From an uncultured Clostridium sp. (lineage in GTDB: Bacteria > Bacillota > Clostridia > Lachnospirales > Lachnospiraceae), in NCBI GenBank assembly GCA_905192625.1, contig CAJJLI010000104.1:1-6995 (forward strand): a DNA stretch of 6,995 bases, read 5' to 3'. Below the pieces are notes generated by a model, which saw only the letters and a list, made by a program, of their open reading frames with translations, was not told the origin of the DNA and did not search any database. The position numbers were made by a program, and so were the translations under genes. Of the stretch, positions 1 through 6,412 are shown one piece after another. The number at the start of each line of letters is the position of its first letter. Position 1 is the stretch's first letter.

Positions 1-1065
1 TTTGCCAAACAGCATACATACACCATTCAATGAATCATTCTCTGTTGCTAATATGTACGGTTCTCTTGCGCCTTCCCAATCAAACGATGAATTTAACATG
101 GCTTCTGGAAAATCGCAGTTTGGATAAAAATCCGTCCACTGTCTTTGGCCTTGGAAACCACCTGCAATCGCATTATGTCCTACCATTTCTTCTTTTGCAT
201 GTTCTGGTAGATTTTCATTGCCATTGTATAAGTCTTTTATAATGCACATCATCTTAACAAGGAATTCCCAGTCCTTTTCTTTTTGATCTTCACTCTTTTT
301 TAATTCATCCGGATTTTTATCAAATCCTTCTTTGCACTTTTCTTTTACCCATACAAGTGCCTTTTCATATTCATTTTTATCATAAATTTCTTCTGTCATC
401 CTACGAATGATTTCTACCTCATCTACCGATTCTACTCGCATTCCAAGATACTCTTCAAAAAAGTCACAATTAATAATTGAACCAGCAATTCCCATGCATA
501 TGGAACCGATTTGTAAGTAAGATTTACCACGCATCGTTGCTGCTGCAATAGCAGCTCTACCAAAACGTAAAAGTTTTTCTTTTACATCATCAGGGATTGT
601 ACTATCGTTTGCATCTTGAACATCCCTACCATAGATTCCAAACGCAGGCAATCCTTTTTGTGCATGCCCCGCTAACACTGCTGCTAAATAAACAGCTCCA
701 GGTCGTTCCGTTCCATTAAATCCCCAGACCCCTTTGATTGTCATAGGATCCATATCCATTGTCTCTGATCCATAACACCAACAAGGAGTCACCGTTAGTG
801 TTATATCTACACCAGCTTTTTTAAACTTATCTGCACAAGCAGCTGCCTCGGCAACACGCCCTATCGTAGTATCGGCAATGACTACTTTTACTGGCTCACC
901 ATTTGAATAATATAAAGTACCTGTAAAAAGTTCTGCAGCAGCTTTTGCCATATTCATGGTCTGCTCCTCTAAGGATTCCCTTACTTGTAAAACTCCTCTT
1001 CTACCATCGATAGTTGGACGTATTCCTATCACTGGATAATCTCCTATTAGCCTACTTTTTGCCAT
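1..1065 (-). CDS. fucI: L-fucose isomerase, N-terminal 355 residues (3' end beyond window)
   Basis: This enzyme interconverts L-fucose and L-fuculose, the first step of cytoplasmic fucose catabolism; family members also act on D-arabinose and need Mn2+. The reading frame is open from the ATG at 1065 to the left edge with no stop, so about 355 residues are seen of a family that is usually near 590. Highly conserved FucI blocks are readable: [13 protein letters not shown] (res 95-107), [16 protein letters not shown] (114-129), [17 protein letters not shown] (180-196), [10 protein letters not shown] (303-312), [10 protein letters not shown] (321-330) and [10 protein letters not shown] (340-349). 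By family knowledge Glu321 and Asp344 correspond to the catalytic, metal-binding Glu and Asp; the third ligand, a His, lies off the window. An AGGTG ribosome binding site (1071-1075) sits 5 nt before the start. It is divergent from an AraC-type regulator that probably controls it. Fuculokinase and aldolase genes would be expected nearby, but none are visible here. Confidence 0.96.
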   Translation of the reverse strand, partial: MAKSRLIGDYPVIGIRPTIDGRRGVLQVRESLEEQTMNMAKAAAELFTGTLYYSNGEPVKVVIADTTIGRVAEAAACADKFKKAGVDITLTVTPCWCYGSETMDMDPMTIKGVWGFNGTERPGAVYLAAVLAGHAQKGLPAFGIYGRDVQDANDSTIPDDVKEKLLRFGRAAIAAATMRGKSYLQIGSICMGIAGSIINCDFFEEYLGMRVESVDEVEIIRRMTEEIYDKNEYEKALVWVKEKCKEGFDKNPDELKKSEDQKEKDWEFLVKMMCIIKDLYNGNENLPEHAKEEMVGHNAIAGGFQGQRQWTDFYPNCDFPEAMLNSSFDWEGAREPYILATENDSLNGVCMLFGK

Positions 1066-1144
1066 GGTAACACCTAACCTTTCTCTTAAATAGCAACAAT
1101 TAACTTACCAGTTTCATCTGTTAGATCTCTAATCTTCTTTCATT

Positions 1145-1153
1145 GATGCACAA
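1145..1153 (+). repeat. GATGCACAA, left member of a 9-bp inverted pair in the divergent region
   Basis: GATGCACAA here is the exact reverse complement of TTGTGCATC at 1274-1282, about 120 bp away. Both lie between fucI and the AraC-type regulator gene. This copy falls in the presumed fucI leader. Separated half-sites in opposite orientation are a known layout for AraC-family regulators that act by looping, so this is a candidate operator half-site. A 9-bp match in a 260-bp AT-rich region could still be chance. Confidence 0.35.
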
Positions 1154-1218
1154 AGTAATTCCTTTTTAGAGCCGGGTTACATCGTAAGTATTTATTTTCC
1201 TCGTTCCTTAATAGACCG

Positions 1219-1224
1219 TGTCAA
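1219..1224 (-). promoter_or_regulatory. Candidate -35 box for fucI
   Basis: A perfect TTGACA hexamer reads on the minus strand upstream of fucI, followed by an A/T-rich stretch but no good -10 at 16-19 bp spacing (the best hexamers are AGGAAA/GAAAAT). A weak -10 would suit an activator-dependent promoter, as is common for AraC-regulated sugar genes. If real, it gives a fucI leader of roughly 125 nt. This is inference from a single hexamer. Confidence 0.3.
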
Positions 1225-1273
1225 CCTCTACATGATATTAACACCTTATACCTGCCTATGACCTCTTGAAATA

Positions 1274-1282
1274 TTGTGCATC
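1274..1282 (+). repeat. TTGTGCATC, right member of the inverted pair; candidate operator
   Basis: This is the exact reverse complement of the copy at 1145-1153. It lies about 50 bp upstream of the candidate fucI -35 box, a typical activator position. The core TTGTGC recurs in the same orientation at 1320-1325, directly abutting the -10 box of the regulator gene, where a bound regulator could repress its own transcription. Confidence 0.35.
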
Positions 1283-1301
1283 TATAGACCTAATTCTACT
1301 A

Positions 1302-1331
1302 TTGTACTAACTTTAAATCTTGTGCTATAAT
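1302..1331 (+). promoter_or_regulatory. Promoter of the AraC-family regulator (extended -10)
   Basis: A consensus TATAAT at 1326-1331 is preceded by TGC (1323-1325), making a perfect extended -10 (TGn-TATAAT). A partial -35, TTGTAC (1302-1307, 3/6), sits 18 bp upstream. The predicted transcription start is near 1338. This places the ATG at 1330 upstream of the transcript and supports the GTG start at 1369. Confidence 0.7.
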
Positions 1332-1358
1332 GGCAAATAATGTAACAATATTCAGATT

Positions 1359-1364
1359 GGAGGG
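1359..1364 (+). promoter_or_regulatory. Ribosome binding site that sets the regulator start (GGAGGG)
   Basis: GGAGGG ends 4 nt before the GTG at 1369-1371 (5 nt counted from GGAGG), an ideal Shine-Dalgarno placement. No comparable purine-rich site precedes the ATG at 1330, where the promoter box lies instead. This is the main translational evidence for the shorter protein. Confidence 0.75.
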
Positions 1365-1368
1365 TATC

Positions 1369-2223
1369 GTGCAGTATTTAAATTATAACGAATGTAAACA
1401 GCGGGGACGCTTTGATTTTCCTATTGAATACTACCATGTCGAGAACACGCACCCGCAATACATCATGCCATTTCATTGGCATGTAGAATATGAAATTATT
1501 CGTATTTTAAAGGGAAGTTTTATTATTTCATTAGACGAAGAAGAAATCAAAGCAAAGAGCGGTGATGTCATATTTATTCCCGGCGGTACACTTCATGCCT
1601 GCACTCCGACGAATTGCATTTATGAATGCGTTGTATTTGATATGAGAATGTTATTAGACAAAGATGGGATTACGAGAAGGTACATAGAATTAATCGACGA
1701 TCAAACGCTTCGAATTAATCCTATTCTTACATGTGAAGGCACAAGACTTCACGATACCATTTGGAGGTTATTTGATTCTTTTTGTAAAGAAACCATGGGA
1801 TATGAAATGATTGTGAAAGGCACACTATATGAGATTTTTGGCACCCTATTGGAGAGAAATCTATTTAATCACACTTCTTTCGTACCTTTAGGGAACCAGA
1901 GAAGAATTAACCAACTAAAACATGCACTTGAATTAATTGAGGAACAATACAGTACTACAATTACATTAAAGCAACTATCAAAGGCTGCTGGCATGTCCTC
2001 GAAATACTTTTGCAAATTTTTTCAGGATATGACTCATAAAAGTCCGATGAATTACTTGAATTTTTATAGAATAGAGCGCGCCTGTTATCAACTGATACAT
2101 TCAGACTCCTCCATTATTGAAATCTCTATGAATTGTGGTTTTAATGATGTTAGTTATTTCATTAAAACTTTTCGTAAATATAAAGGTACAACCCCATCAA
2201 AATACAGAAAGCAAATTCGATAA
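1369..2223 (+). CDS. AraC-family transcriptional regulator with N-terminal cupin sensor
   Basis: A cytoplasmic DNA-binding regulator, 284 residues from the GTG start, typical length for the family. The N-terminal half is a cupin-like sugar-sensing domain: HWHVEYEIIRILKG (res 36-49) and the GDVIFIPGGTLHACTP segment (65-80) carry the histidines and glycines of the AraC_binding/cupin fold. The C-terminal ~100 residues form the double helix-turn-helix: ITLKQLSKAAGMSSKYFCKFF (first HTH, ~198-218) and IIEISMNCGFNDVSYFIKTF (second HTH, ~249-268), ending in the family signature KYKGTTPSKYRKQ. A longer reading from ATG 1330 adds 13 residues, but that ATG overlaps TATAAT and lacks a ribosome binding site. 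Divergence from fucI suggests it controls fucose genes. The inducer is not shown by the sequence, and L-fucose, L-fuculose and L-rhamnose are all plausible. Confidence 0.92.
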   Translation: MQYLNYNECKQRGRFDFPIEYYHVENTHPQYIMPFHWHVEYEIIRILKGSFIISLDEEEIKAKSGDVIFIPGGTLHACTPTNCIYECVVFDMRMLLDKDGITRRYIELIDDQTLRINPILTCEGTRLHDTIWRLFDSFCKETMGYEMIVKGTLYEIFGTLLERNLFNHTSFVPLGNQRRINQLKHALELIEEQYSTTITLKQLSKAAGMSSKYFCKFFQDMTHKSPMNYLNFYRIERACYQLIHSDSSIIEISMNCGFNDVSYFIKTFRKYKGTTPSKYRKQIR

Positions 2224-2321
2224 ATACGCTAACAACTACCTTAACGAATCATATGCTTCCTTAAACCAGCGATTTCATTTACGGACAATAAAATTCTAAA
2301 TAACATGGTTTTCATTTAATC

Positions 2322-2352
2322 TACTACTAGATATTATTCGTAATATAGTTTT
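2322..2352 (+). terminator. Weak AU-rich hairpin, possible regulator terminator
   Basis: ATATTA (2331-2336), TTCG loop (2337-2340) and TAATAT (2341-2346) form a 6-bp hairpin with a stable UUCG tetraloop. Flanking ACT and AGT can add three pairs across a 2-nt bulge, and a short TTTT run follows. It lies about 100 nt after the AraC-type gene stop. The stem is AT-only and the T-run short, so termination would be weak. Confidence 0.35.
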
Positions 2353-2386
2353 CCAACATTACACTTTAAATTACATAAATAAAAAC

Positions 2387-2467
2387 AGTTGTCCAAAGTT
2401 CTTTTCTTTCAAGTTTTTATAGCTTTAAAGTATAAAAATTCTCTTAGAAAACAAAGTTTGGACAACT
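2387..2467 (-). terminator. Long 81-nt hairpin ending the ABC operon (minus-strand terminator)
   Basis: The outer arms AGTTGTCCAAA (2387-2397) and TTTGGACAACT (2457-2467) are perfect 11-bp inverted repeats. Nested inside are TTTTCT/AGAAAA (2402-2407 with 2446-2451) and TTTTTATA/TATAAAAA (2414-2421 with 2431-2438), leaving a 9-nt apical loop. On the minus strand the stem is followed at once by GTTTTTATTT, a good U-tract, and begins 29 nt after the last ABC permease stop. On the plus strand no T-run follows, so it mainly serves the minus operon. The three nested stems make it longer than an ordinary intrinsic terminator. No flanking direct repeat was found, so a mobile origin is not supported. 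Confidence 0.65.
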
Positions 2468-2495
2468 ATATGAAATACTTTTTATTGAATAAAAC

Positions 2496-3449
2496 TTAAC
2501 GTTCTTCTCTATAGTAATTTACACCACAAGCATCTGGCTGAGATTTTTCCCTTGCCATACGAACGGATGCTGCTACTAGTACAATTACCGTAATTAAGTA
2601 AGGTAACATATCATAAAATGCACCTGGAATGTTAAATGATGCTGGTATATAGTATTTTAATTGGCGAAGTGCCCCAAAGATAAAAGAACCAAAAATTGCT
2701 TTTACAGGACTCCATGTTGAAAAAATTACAAGTGCAACAGAGATCCAACCAATTCCTCCAACGCAATCACTAATCCATACACCTTTATTGATAATCATAA
2801 TTGTATATGCTCCACCAATACCACAGATACCACCGCCAAGCATAACGTTTAAGTATTTAAACTTTGTTACTTTAATACCAGCGGCATCCGCTGCTGCTGG
2901 ATTTTCTCCGATTGCACGAAGATTTAATCCAGTTTTTGTGTGATGAAGATAAAAACCAAGAAGGACTGCTGTAATGATTCCGATATATACAAACGGGTTA
3001 TAGGAAAAGAATAGTTCACCGATTACAGGAATATCACTTAGTCCTTTGATATTAATATTTCTCATCTGAGATGTAATATTCTCAGGTAGTTTTAATGTTC
3101 CTTCTTGTGATTTGCTAAGTGCATAAAATCCCCAGAAGTTTGCAAGACCCACACCAAAGATTGTAAGAGTTAATCCTGTTACGTTTTGGTTTGCCATAAA
3201 GGTAATTGTTAAAACTCCATATATCAAAGCAGCAAGAGCCCCTGCTGCAAACGCTGCCAGCAAAGCTAGGAAAAAGTTATCGGTAGAATATCCCACCATA
3301 AATCCAGCGCAGGCACCAATTGCCATCATACCTTCTACACCTAAGTTCAAATGTCCAACTTTTTCATTGAGAATTTCACCTAATGTACCGAATAGTATCG
3401 GTGTTCCAGAAGCAATCGAAACTGCAATAAAACGAATAATCATGCTCAT
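2496..3449 (-). CDS. ABC transporter permease 2 (BMP/nucleoside-type, BPD_transp_2 family)
   Basis: A 317-residue integral membrane subunit forming half of the translocation channel of a BMP-type importer, related to NupC/NupQ (YufQ) proteins. It has about eight to nine hydrophobic segments. Family motifs are the LNLGVEGMM block (res 35-42 region) and the cytoplasmic coupling segment RAIGENPAAADAAGIKV (178-194) that contacts the ATPase, followed by a glycine-rich helix LGGGICGIGGAY (204-215). The start is the first of two close ATGs (ATG AGC ATG): AGGAGG at 3459-3464 lies 9 nt upstream of the first. The ATG overlaps the preceding permease stop in an ATGA (3446-3449), indicating translational coupling. 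It is the last gene of the operon. By family knowledge the cargo is a nucleoside or similar solute, but the exact substrate cannot be read from the permease. Confidence 0.9.
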   Translation of the reverse strand: MSMIIRFIAVSIASGTPILFGTLGEILNEKVGHLNLGVEGMMAIGACAGFMVGYSTDNFFLALLAAFAAGALAALIYGVLTITFMANQNVTGLTLTIFGVGLANFWGFYALSKSQEGTLKLPENITSQMRNINIKGLSDIPVIGELFFSYNPFVYIGIITAVLLGFYLHHTKTGLNLRAIGENPAAADAAGIKVTKFKYLNVMLGGGICGIGGAYTIMIINKGVWISDCVGGIGWISVALVIFSTWSPVKAIFGSFIFGALRQLKYYIPASFNIPGAFYDMLPYLITVIVLVAASVRMAREKSQPDACGVNYYREER

Positions 3450-4546
3450 GCTTTTGCTCCTCCTTTTTTACGCATCACAAAATGATATCTAGCAAAAAAC
3501 TCGCATCCAATAACAAAGAATAAGATAATTCCCTGTAATACGTCTGCACATGCCTGAGATAAACCAAATGTAGATTCAACTACACTACTTCCTTTTTCCA
3601 TAATACTAAATAATGCGGAAATTACGAAAATGGAAATTGGATTTAAATTTCCTAGCCATGCTACTATAATTGCTGTAAAACCTACTCCACCGGCAATTCC
3701 TGTTGTTAGAGTCATTGCAGAACCACTAACTTCAATCATACCAGCTACACCACAGATTGCACCACTAATAAACATCGTACGAAGTACAATTTTTTTAACG
3801 TTCATACCTGCATAGGTTGCTGTCGCCTGACTTTCTCCAACTACGCTAATTTCATAACCTTGTTTTGTATATCTTAAATAAATGAAAACAAATACTATTA
3901 AAACAATTGCTATGATCCACCCTGCATGTACACCAAACACTTTATCAAGCTGTGCATTCTTATCAAATCTTGCGATTTTCGCATAACCAGGGGAAGCTGG
4001 ATCTCTCCAAAGAGATTCTCTTAAGAATACAACGATATTAAATGCTATGTAATTAAACATTAATGTAAACAGTGTTTCATTCGTATTATAACGTGACTTA
4101 AAATAAGCAGGTAAGAGCGCTGCTAGACCACCACCTAATATACCAGCGAGTAACATAAGAATTAACAATAATGCATGCGGTAAATCTGCATGGAAAAGTG
4201 CAAAGTAGGAAGCAAAAATAGCACCAGTTATCATCTGACCTTCTGCACCAATGTTCCAAAATTTCATCTTAAAAGCAAGTGTTACACCTAAGGAAGTAAT
4301 GAGCAATGGAATCATGATTTTTATTGTTCCTTGAATCGCTAACTTACTGCGAAATGCACCACTAATCAAAGTTTTGTAAATATTAAATGGGTTATAACCA
4401 ATTGCTAGGATAAATAAACCACCTGCAACTAATGCTAATAGTAATGCAAGTAAACGCAATCCAATCATCTTATTTTTCGATATCTCTGCTCGTTTTACAG
4501 TTCGAATGAAAGGCTCACCTTGTCTTTTTACTCTTATATTAGCCAT
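3446..4546 (-). CDS. ABC transporter permease 1 (BMP/nucleoside-type, BPD_transp_2 family)
   Basis: A 366-residue membrane subunit, partner of the downstream permease and related to NupB/NupP (YufP). A basic cytoplasmic N-terminus (res 1-26, rich in K/R) leads into a first membrane helix at ~27-49. Motif KFWNIGAEGQM (95-105) is the hallmark of this permease class. The coupling segment VVGESQATATYAGMNV (235-250) faces the ATPase and is followed by MFISGAICGVAGMIEVSG (258-275). The protein ends in a basic tail (RKKGGAKA). The start is supported by AGGAGG at 4556-4561, 9 nt upstream. The gene overlaps the ATPase 3' end by 8 nt and the next permease by 4 nt, so the three are one coupled unit. Length is normal for the family and nothing appears broken. 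Confidence 0.9.
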   Translation of the reverse strand: MANIRVKRQGEPFIRTVKRAEISKNKMIGLRLLALLLALVAGGLFILAIGYNPFNIYKTLISGAFRSKLAIQGTIKIMIPLLITSLGVTLAFKMKFWNIGAEGQMITGAIFASYFALFHADLPHALLLILMLLAGILGGGLAALLPAYFKSRYNTNETLFTLMFNYIAFNIVVFLRESLWRDPASPGYAKIARFDKNAQLDKVFGVHAGWIIAIVLIVFVFIYLRYTKQGYEISVVGESQATATYAGMNVKKIVLRTMFISGAICGVAGMIEVSGSAMTLTTGIAGGVGFTAIIVAWLGNLNPISIFVISALFSIMEKGSSVVESTFGLSQACADVLQGIILFFVIGCEFFARYHFVMRKKGGAKA

Positions 4547-6074
4547 TTACTGCTACCTCCTGCTCCATTTCACCTGTCATTAGTAATCCGATTTGTTCCT
4601 TTGTTGTTGTTTTCGCATCTACGATACCGGTCACTTTCCCATGGCATAAGACCATAATGCGATCCGATAATTCAAGTAAAACATCCAAATCTTCTCCAAC
4701 ATAAAGTACTGCAACATTCTTTTGTTTTTGTTCATTTAATAAATCATACACCGTATAAGAAGCTTTGATATCTAAACCTCGTACTGGGTATGCAGTAATA
4801 AGTACATTAGGGTTTGACTCAATTTCTCGGCCCAATAATACTTTTTGCACGTTACCACCGGACATAAGTCGAACTGGAGTATCCACCCCTGGCGTAACAA
4901 TTTTTAACTTTTTCACTAATTTTTCTGCTAATGTTCTTGCTGGTTTACGACGAATGAATGGTCCCTTACCGTCTTTATAACTTTTAAGTAACATATTATC
5001 TACCATGCCCAGTCCAGCAACCAATCCCATTCCAAGACGATCTTCTGGAACAAAGCTCATACTAATCCCATAATTAATTATTTCTAACGGAGACTTTCCT
5101 ACGATATCCTCACCTTTATAATGAATTTCACCATTTTGGATTGGCAACAAACCAGCAATTCCCTCACAGAGCTCTTTTTGACCACTTCCAGCTACACCAG
5201 CAATGCCAAGGATTTCACCCGTGCGAATATGGAACGATACATCATCGATTCCTTTTGTTCCATCGGACTTTAAAATGGATAAGTTTTTACATTCAAGTAT
5301 GGATTCCTTCTCTTCTATCTCTGGTCGCTCGATTTCTAAACTTACTGGTCTACCAACCATTAATTCAGTTAATTTCTTCGAGTCACACTCTGAAGTTAAT
5401 ACAGTTTCGATACTTTTACCTTTACGTAAAATGGTGACACGATCGCTGATATCAAGAACTTCATTTAATTTATGCGTAATAATAATAATTGCATTTCCTT
5501 GCTCTTTCATACGACGTAAGATTGCAAATAATTTCTCTGTTTCCTGTGGTGTTAAAACTGCCGTTGGTTCATCTAAAATAAGTATTTTAGCACCTCTATA
5601 TAAAACTTTTAAGATTTCTACGGTCTGTTTTTCACTTACAGACATATCGTAGACTTTCTTTTCAGCATCGATATCTAGTCCAAATTTAGCACATATATTT
5701 TCTATCTTTTCTTTTAATAGTTTCGGTTTTTCTAACTTCTCTTTTGTACCAAGCACTATATTTTCCATTGCCGAGAATACTTCAACTAACTTAAAATGCT
5801 GATGAATCATACCAATACCAAGAACCGCTGCATCCGTAGGAGAATTGATCACTACTTCTTCGCCATGAATGGATATTGTGCCTTCATCTGGATGATAAAT
5901 ACCGGAAAGCATATTCATTAACGTTGTTTTTCCAGAACCATTCTCACCGAGCAAAGCAAGTATTTCACCCTGCTTTACATTTAGGTCTATGTGATCATTT
6001 GCTATTACGCTACCAAAACGTTTCGTTATACCCTTACATTCAATTGCATATGCAGGTTTCTTTGTCTGTGACAT
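4539..6074 (-). CDS. Double-domain ABC transporter ATP-binding protein (BMP/nucleoside-type)
   Basis: A cytoplasmic ATPase of 511 residues with two fused ABC domains, as in NupA/NupO (YufO) and the RbsA/MglA sugar class. Domain 1: Walker A GENGSGKT (43-50), Q-loop Gln92, signature SVSEKQ (145-150), Walker B ILILDEPT (164-171) with catalytic Glu169, and H-loop His201. Domain 2: P-loop GVAGSGQKEL lacks the Lys-Thr of Walker A (about 293-302), signature LMSGGNVQK (403-411), a Walker B-like segment ITAYPVRGLD (426-435) without the Asp-Glu pair, and Glu461 in place of the switch His. One composite site is therefore likely inactive, as is normal for this class. The ribosome binding site GGAGGG (6081-6086) is 6 nt before the ATG. 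The 3' end overlaps permease 1 by 8 nt. The substrate is inferred from operon type, probably nucleosides. Confidence 0.93.
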   Translation of the reverse strand: MSQTKKPAYAIECKGITKRFGSVIANDHIDLNVKQGEILALLGENGSGKTTLMNMLSGIYHPDEGTISIHGEEVVINSPTDAAVLGIGMIHQHFKLVEVFSAMENIVLGTKEKLEKPKLLKEKIENICAKFGLDIDAEKKVYDMSVSEKQTVEILKVLYRGAKILILDEPTAVLTPQETEKLFAILRRMKEQGNAIIIITHKLNEVLDISDRVTILRKGKSIETVLTSECDSKKLTELMVGRPVSLEIERPEIEEKESILECKNLSILKSDGTKGIDDVSFHIRTGEILGIAGVAGSGQKELCEGIAGLLPIQNGEIHYKGEDIVGKSPLEIINYGISMSFVPEDRLGMGLVAGLGMVDNMLLKSYKDGKGPFIRRKPARTLAEKLVKKLKIVTPGVDTPVRLMSGGNVQKVLLGREIESNPNVLITAYPVRGLDIKASYTVYDLLNEQKQKNVAVLYVGEDLDVLLELSDRIMVLCHGKVTGIVDAKTTTKEQIGLLMTGEMEQEVAVNG

Positions 6075-6094
6075 AATTATCCCTCCGAAATATC

Positions 6095-6136
6095 AAAGGG
6101 TGTTGCAATTTGAATTATTCTTTTGCAACACCCTTT
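6095..6136. terminator. 14-bp perfect stem-loop just upstream of the ATPase gene
   Basis: AAAGGGTGTTGCAA (6095-6108) and TTGCAACACCCTTT (6123-6136) form a perfect 14-bp stem with a 14-nt loop. Read on the plus strand it is followed by TATTAATT and resembles an intrinsic terminator. Read on the minus strand, the operon direction, it ends in CCCTTTGATATTTC and stands 8 nt before the ATPase Shine-Dalgarno. In the operon it may act as a partial terminator or an mRNA 3'-end stabiliser, lowering transporter-core expression relative to the binding protein. It could also affect ribosome access to the ATPase start. Confidence 0.6.
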
Positions 6137-6161
6137 TATTAATTACTAAAAAAGGTTATTT

Positions 6162-6182
6162 GTGAAATGCCAGACATTTCAC
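6162..6182. repeat. 8-bp perfect inverted repeat GTGAAATG-N5-CATTTCAC
   Basis: GTGAAATG (6162-6169) and CATTTCAC (6175-6182) are perfect inverted arms around a 5-nt centre, in the gap between the binding-protein gene and the ATPase gene. The short centre and exact symmetry suit a dimeric repressor operator. They would also make a small RNA hairpin; on the minus strand a T6 run follows only after AAATAACC, too far for a standard terminator. The role is unknown. Confidence 0.45.
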
Positions 6183-6245
6183 GTTACGTAAACGATTATC
6201 TTTTGAATTAACTAAGATAAAACAAAATATACGAGAACTTTATTT

Positions 6246-6253
6246 AAAATATC
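6246..6253 (+). repeat. Left 8-bp target-site duplication (AAAATATC)
   Basis: AAAATATC abuts the left terminal inverted repeat of the 145-bp element and is repeated exactly at 6399-6406 on its other side. A direct repeat touching both ends of an inverted-repeat element is the usual mark of transposition. Its AT-richness is the main reason for caution. Confidence 0.75.
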
Positions 6254-6398
6254 GTAACTGTTCAGAGCCAATCTCGAAAACACTGCGTGTTTCCTCGATG
6301 TGTCGTATCCGCCAAATAATTTTTATGAAAAGCATGCTCACGAATGTAAGCATTCATCACATGTTTTTCATAAAATTTACTTGGCTCTGAACAGTTAC
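6254..6398. mobile_element. 145-bp MITE with 18-bp perfect terminal inverted repeats, IS66-like ends
   Basis: The left end GTAACTGTTCAGAGCCAA (6254-6271) is perfectly inverted at 6381-6398, and AAAATATC lies directly outside both ends. The element is too short for a transposase and has no credible gene, so it is a non-autonomous MITE. IS66-family elements are known for ends starting GTAA and for 8-bp duplications, which both fit; parentage is inference. The interior holds hairpin A (AAACAC 6278-6283, GTGTTT 6287-6292, extended by CGA/TCG) and long hairpin B (6312-6336 with 6360-6384, about 22 of 25 positions identical or better, with an apical GAATG-TAAG-CATTC). Transcribed RNA would fold as a closed three-way structure. 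It sits 7 bp past the binding-protein stop, inside the operon. Confidence 0.82.
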
Positions 6399-6406
6399 AA
6401 AATATC
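6399..6406 (+). repeat. Right 8-bp target-site duplication (AAAATATC)
   Basis: Exact copy of 6246-6253, immediately outside the right terminal inverted repeat. The binding-protein stop codon follows at 6413-6415, so the insertion spared the coding sequence by a few bases. Confidence 0.75.
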
Positions 6407-6412
6407 TATCAT

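Noticed and set aside
30..242. Plus-strand open frame of 70 codons
   Set aside because: It is antisense to fucI, whose conserved motifs are clear in this stretch, and lacks any family features.
1121..1132. Small palindrome TTAGA-TC-TCTAA in the fucI leader
   Set aside because: Five-bp arms in an AT-rich leader are expected by chance and no second copy was seen.
1330..1368. N-terminal extension of the AraC-family regulator from ATG 1330
   Set aside because: The ATG overlaps a consensus extended -10 box and has no ribosome binding site; GTG 1369 has an ideal one.
2387..2467. Second MITE at the convergent gap
   Set aside because: The arms are inverted but no direct repeat flanks them, and a U-tract follows on the operon strand, so a terminator explains it better.
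5141..5652. Two overlapping plus-strand open frames
   Set aside because: They lie opposite the ATPase coding sequence and have shadow-like composition; so do the frames at 3630-3815, 4765-4980 and 5876-6076.
6187..6200. Possible CcpA cre site, CGTAAACGATTATC
   Set aside because: It fits the central part of the consensus but misses both outer positions (first base and last two), so it is not convincing.
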